Part shown: positions 62,801 through 64,000 of the stretch, one piece after another
Layout of the letters: each line of letters opens with the position of its first letter
Numbering within the stretch: the first letter of the stretch is position 1
NCBI RefSeq assembly: GCF_032118995.1
Contig: NC_092656.1
Span: forward strand, 23,394,965 to 23,458,964
Source: Asterias amurensis
Taxonomy: Eukaryota > Echinodermata > Asteroidea > Forcipulatida > Asteriidae
Direction: 5' to 3'
DNA: 64,000 nucleotides
Program-made: the position numbers and the translations under genes
The notes under the pieces: generated by a model
Database searches by the model: none
Told to the model about the DNA's origin: nothing
The model's input: only the letters and a program-made list of their open reading frames with translations

Positions 62801-64000
62801 GTTGACATAAGAACGCTTAGCTTCTCTGGCTATTTTACTTTGTCAGCTTATAGCTCAAGTAGCTTTTTATGTTTTGTGATTTTACTCTTACATTTGTTTT
62901 TGTTTTACAGCCATACAGTCAGCTTGCTACACCGCTTAAACAAGCCAAAGCGATGGGGTATATATTTGATAACAAGATATTGGATATTGATAACTTAGAT
63001 GTAAGTACTGTACACTGTTAAATTAAATATGTCTGTATTTTCATTAAAAAAAAATTCTGATCTGCCAAAATGATTTGTTTTTTCAGTGTTCAGGTCAACG
63101 TTATTACTCACTCACACAAACTCTATACTTTGGGAGAACACATTTTGCTTTAAAAAAAAATTATTGAATGAAAAGAAAATGGCTGATTTTGATTGTTGCA
63201 ACCAAAATGAAGGAGATTGTGTTTACATGCTGAAAATTGAGCATGTTTACATGATTAGGGCGCTATATAAGTTTTGGTATTATTATTTATTATTATTAAA
63301 GTTGTGCCTGGTTTTTCTTTTTCCCCCTTACTCACACAACAGAGATTAATCCCAAGTTTTCACAGGTTTGTTATTTCATGTATATGGCTGATCACACAAA
63401 ACACAAATACTGTCTGCGACTATTTGGTCAGCCTAACCAATTCTGTATTACCTTTTATGTATTTTTGTGCACAAACCGATGCTGCACCATCCCTTTGAAG
63501 TCATGTTTTGTAACTGGTCTGGTTTTTGCAGCTTTCTATGGGTAAGATGATGGACCAAGGTCCGGTCCTAGTCATCAGTTTCACTGCACAGCAGATCATG
63601 GTTGTTCGTAATGCTAAACATGAACTCGTAGAAGGTGATCCGGTAAGTTGCTTGTAAAGGCTGCCCCACTCGTTAGAAATTCTTACTCCGGAAACTTAGA
63701 AGATCTTGACTTGCTCTTAACTTTTATGTTTTTGGGGTTTTTTTTATGGTTTTTTTTTTAAGGAGTGCCCCTGAAAAAAAACAAGCATAATATCCCATAG
63801 GGATAGCTCAGTGCTTATTTCAACAGACCATTCCACGATAAACAAAAACAAGAAGAAAAGAAAGGAGATAAAGGTTATTGGACTATGCCTCACTCACTTG
63901 TTCGTTTACAACCGTTAATACTTTTTTCTTAGGATAAAGTTTTGAGAATAACCTACGTCTGGGTGCTGTGTAGAGACCAAGAGATACTGGATCCAACTGC
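53901..64000 (+). CDS. TIMM44: TIMM44, mitochondrial import inner membrane translocase subunit (3' end outside window)
   Basis: Peripheral matrix-side subunit of the TIM23 complex that tethers mitochondrial Hsp70 to the channel. Exons: 53901-53933, 55452-55559, 56743-56838, 57473-57550, 57954-58034, 58599-58748, 59337-59406, 59958-60024, 60580-60665, 60974-61066, 61848-61972, 62257-62307, 62911-63000, 63532-63642, 63933 to beyond 64000. All junctions are AG/GT and phases close. The visible 1,307 nt give 435 codons; human TIMM44 is 452 residues, so only about 15-17 are missing. Best matches to the family are IAKNKEMKDNIKKFREEA, VLHKDSRWYKQWNDFKENN, MKYDESDNVMVRASRLLTD, TEMSEVLTEILKADP, VLKDWCYEAPYSQLATPLK and LRITYVWVLCRDQE. 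The ATG was chosen as the first in-frame one, ahead of the donor CAC/GTAAGT. Confidence 0.95.
53934..55188 (+). other. TIMM44 intron 1, upstream part
   Basis: It is very A/T-rich with ATGATGATC-type short repeats near 54610-54715. No element end or frame was recognised. Confidence 0.35.
55189..55364 (+). mobile_element. Short AGGCCT-ended repeat in TIMM44 intron 1
   Basis: CAGGCCTGATACTTTACGGA to AATGAAGCATATAGGCCTG, with inner CTTGGTGCCCTTGAAATGCT. Confidence 0.75.
55646..56320. mobile_element. Non-autonomous DNA element with CCTTTTCACACT ends, carrying a nested element
   Basis: It starts TTAGGCCTTTTCACACTG and ends GTAGTGTGAAAAGGACTA. Sub-ends repeat inverted ATCCGGAT motifs. Nested at about 55862-55978 is a different MITE with CTCAAACCTCGGCTTAAGCT and AAAGCCGTGGTTTGAGAAAG ends. 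No transposase frame. TIMM44 intron 2. Confidence 0.7.
56318..56420 (+). mobile_element. SINE family D head, plus strand
   Basis: TAGTTCAGTTGGTAGAGTGC and GTTGGTTCAACTCCAGCAC are A- and B-box-like, followed by GTCTTTGTTCAATTC, the reverse of the flank seen in the reversed copies. It starts exactly where the 55.6-56.3 kb element ends. Confidence 0.6.
56991..57290. mobile_element. MITE with ATAGACCCCTTGCA ends
   Basis: The left ATAGACCCCTTGCACAATGC and right CATATGCAAGGGGTCA are inverted. TTTGACTCCCAAAATGATGG inside recurs at about 24370, where a degraded copy (24300-24445) ends ACAAGGGGTCTAT. TIMM44 intron 3. Confidence 0.65.
57473..60024 (+). CDS. TIMM44: TIMM44 exons 4-8: charged helical N-terminal region
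   Basis: About residues 80-228. These exons encode Lys/Glu-rich, Ala-rich helices (EEADKLEKSEALQQARKKY, TMTDIKEKVQK, KTAKGAAEKVSKQGEELTK) that probably form coiled coils. In yeast and human Tim44 this half binds mtHsp70, the J-protein complex and the channel. Exon 8 (EKLRKRTDNLPEG) is the basic link to the C-terminal domain. Lengths match human closely, with no deletion. Confidence 0.92.
58163..58500 (+). mobile_element. SINE family C copy in TIMM44 intron 5
   Basis: TGTGAGTTTGAGTACCGGTC, the core GACACTTGTGTCCTTAAGCA and AGACACTTTACTATGATTG, the body CAGGTGTTCCTGGTTTGATT and a TTATTATTAAT tail are all present. Confidence 0.65.
58757..59240 (-). mobile_element. Probable LINE 3' end, reversed, in TIMM44 intron 6
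   Basis: Read on the minus strand, the segment is A/T-rich and ends TAATGGCCAAATAAAG followed by AATAAG-type repeats, the usual form of a LINE 3' terminus with a microsatellite tail. No reading frame is left. Confidence 0.45.
60338..60505. mobile_element. MITE with CTTTTCGAA...GGTTTCAAAAAAG ends
   Basis: CCCTTTTCGAATCCTTGGCT faces GATGCCGTGGTTTCAAAAAA + GGGC. Relatives lie at 55862-55978 (nested) and 53635-53748 (CTTTTCGAAACTGCG facing CGTAGTTTCGAAAAG). TIMM44 intron 8. Confidence 0.65.
60580..64000 (+). CDS. TIMM44: TIMM44 exons 9-15: C-terminal Tim44-like domain
   Basis: About residues 229-435, continuing past the window. This is the conserved alpha/beta Tim44-like fold that sits on cardiolipin membranes and contacts Tim23. 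Matches include DTGMVLHKDSRWYKQWNDF, FLNFCEYEIIPNVLEAMIRG, AKAMGYIFDNKILDIDNLD and MMDQGPVLVISFTAQQIMVV. The final visible residues are DKVLRITYVWVLCRDQEILD, which in human precede about 15-17 residues and the stop. Confidence 0.95.
61085..61259 (+). mobile_element. Probable LINE 3' tail in TIMM44 intron 10
   Basis: The segment ends in a run of TTGAATTGAA units after a T-rich lead, the same terminal pattern as the LINE end near 53.1 kb. Only the tail is recognisable. Confidence 0.4.
62615..62800. mobile_element. GGGCCCAATTTCAT-type MITE in TIMM44 intron 12
   Basis: It starts CAGGGCCCAATTTCATAAAG and ends TCAGATAAAATTGGGTCCTG, inverted ends with TGCTTAGC repeats inside. Confidence 0.7.

Overview
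The window looks like nuclear DNA from an invertebrate deuterostome, most likely an echinoderm and perhaps a sea star. It has short exons with GT/AG introns, two nuclear tRNA genes and two conserved single-copy animal genes. It is also filled with short non-autonomous repeats (TTAA-flanked hairpin MITEs, tRNA-derived SINEs, CR1/L2-like LINE ends). The clade is inferred from how the proteins and repeats look; no database was searched.

Layout. 1-14.2 kb is intergenic or possible CHD1 3' UTR. It holds a tRNA-Ser(AGA) gene, a decayed RecQ-like helicase fragment, an inverted pair of identical 157-bp elements, a 30-bp minisatellite of about 0.88 kb and many MITEs. 14.26-51.96 kb, minus strand, is a complete CHD1 (CHD1/CHD2-type chromatin remodeler). 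It has 37 coding exons whose phases all close, giving 5,958 nt or 1,985 residues plus stop. 52.0-53.9 kb is the divergent interval between the two genes, with a tRNA-Val(CAC) gene 160 bp from the CHD1 start codon and a LINE 3' end split by another element. 53.90-64.0 kb, plus strand, is TIMM44, a subunit of the mitochondrial inner-membrane import motor. Fifteen exons are visible, and the window ends inside the last, some 15-17 codons before the expected stop.

The two protein genes are head to head but do unrelated jobs: nucleosome remodeling at active chromatin, and matrix protein import. CHD1 introns carry most of the repeats. Features of note are an 82-bp perfect palindrome inside a SINE, a retroelement-type reading frame that runs on in frame past a CHD1 splice donor, a possible 30-nt CHD1 microexon, and several unrelated hairpin families that share TTAA targets and AAAGG-like tips. 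I did not find a clearly new multi-gene system.
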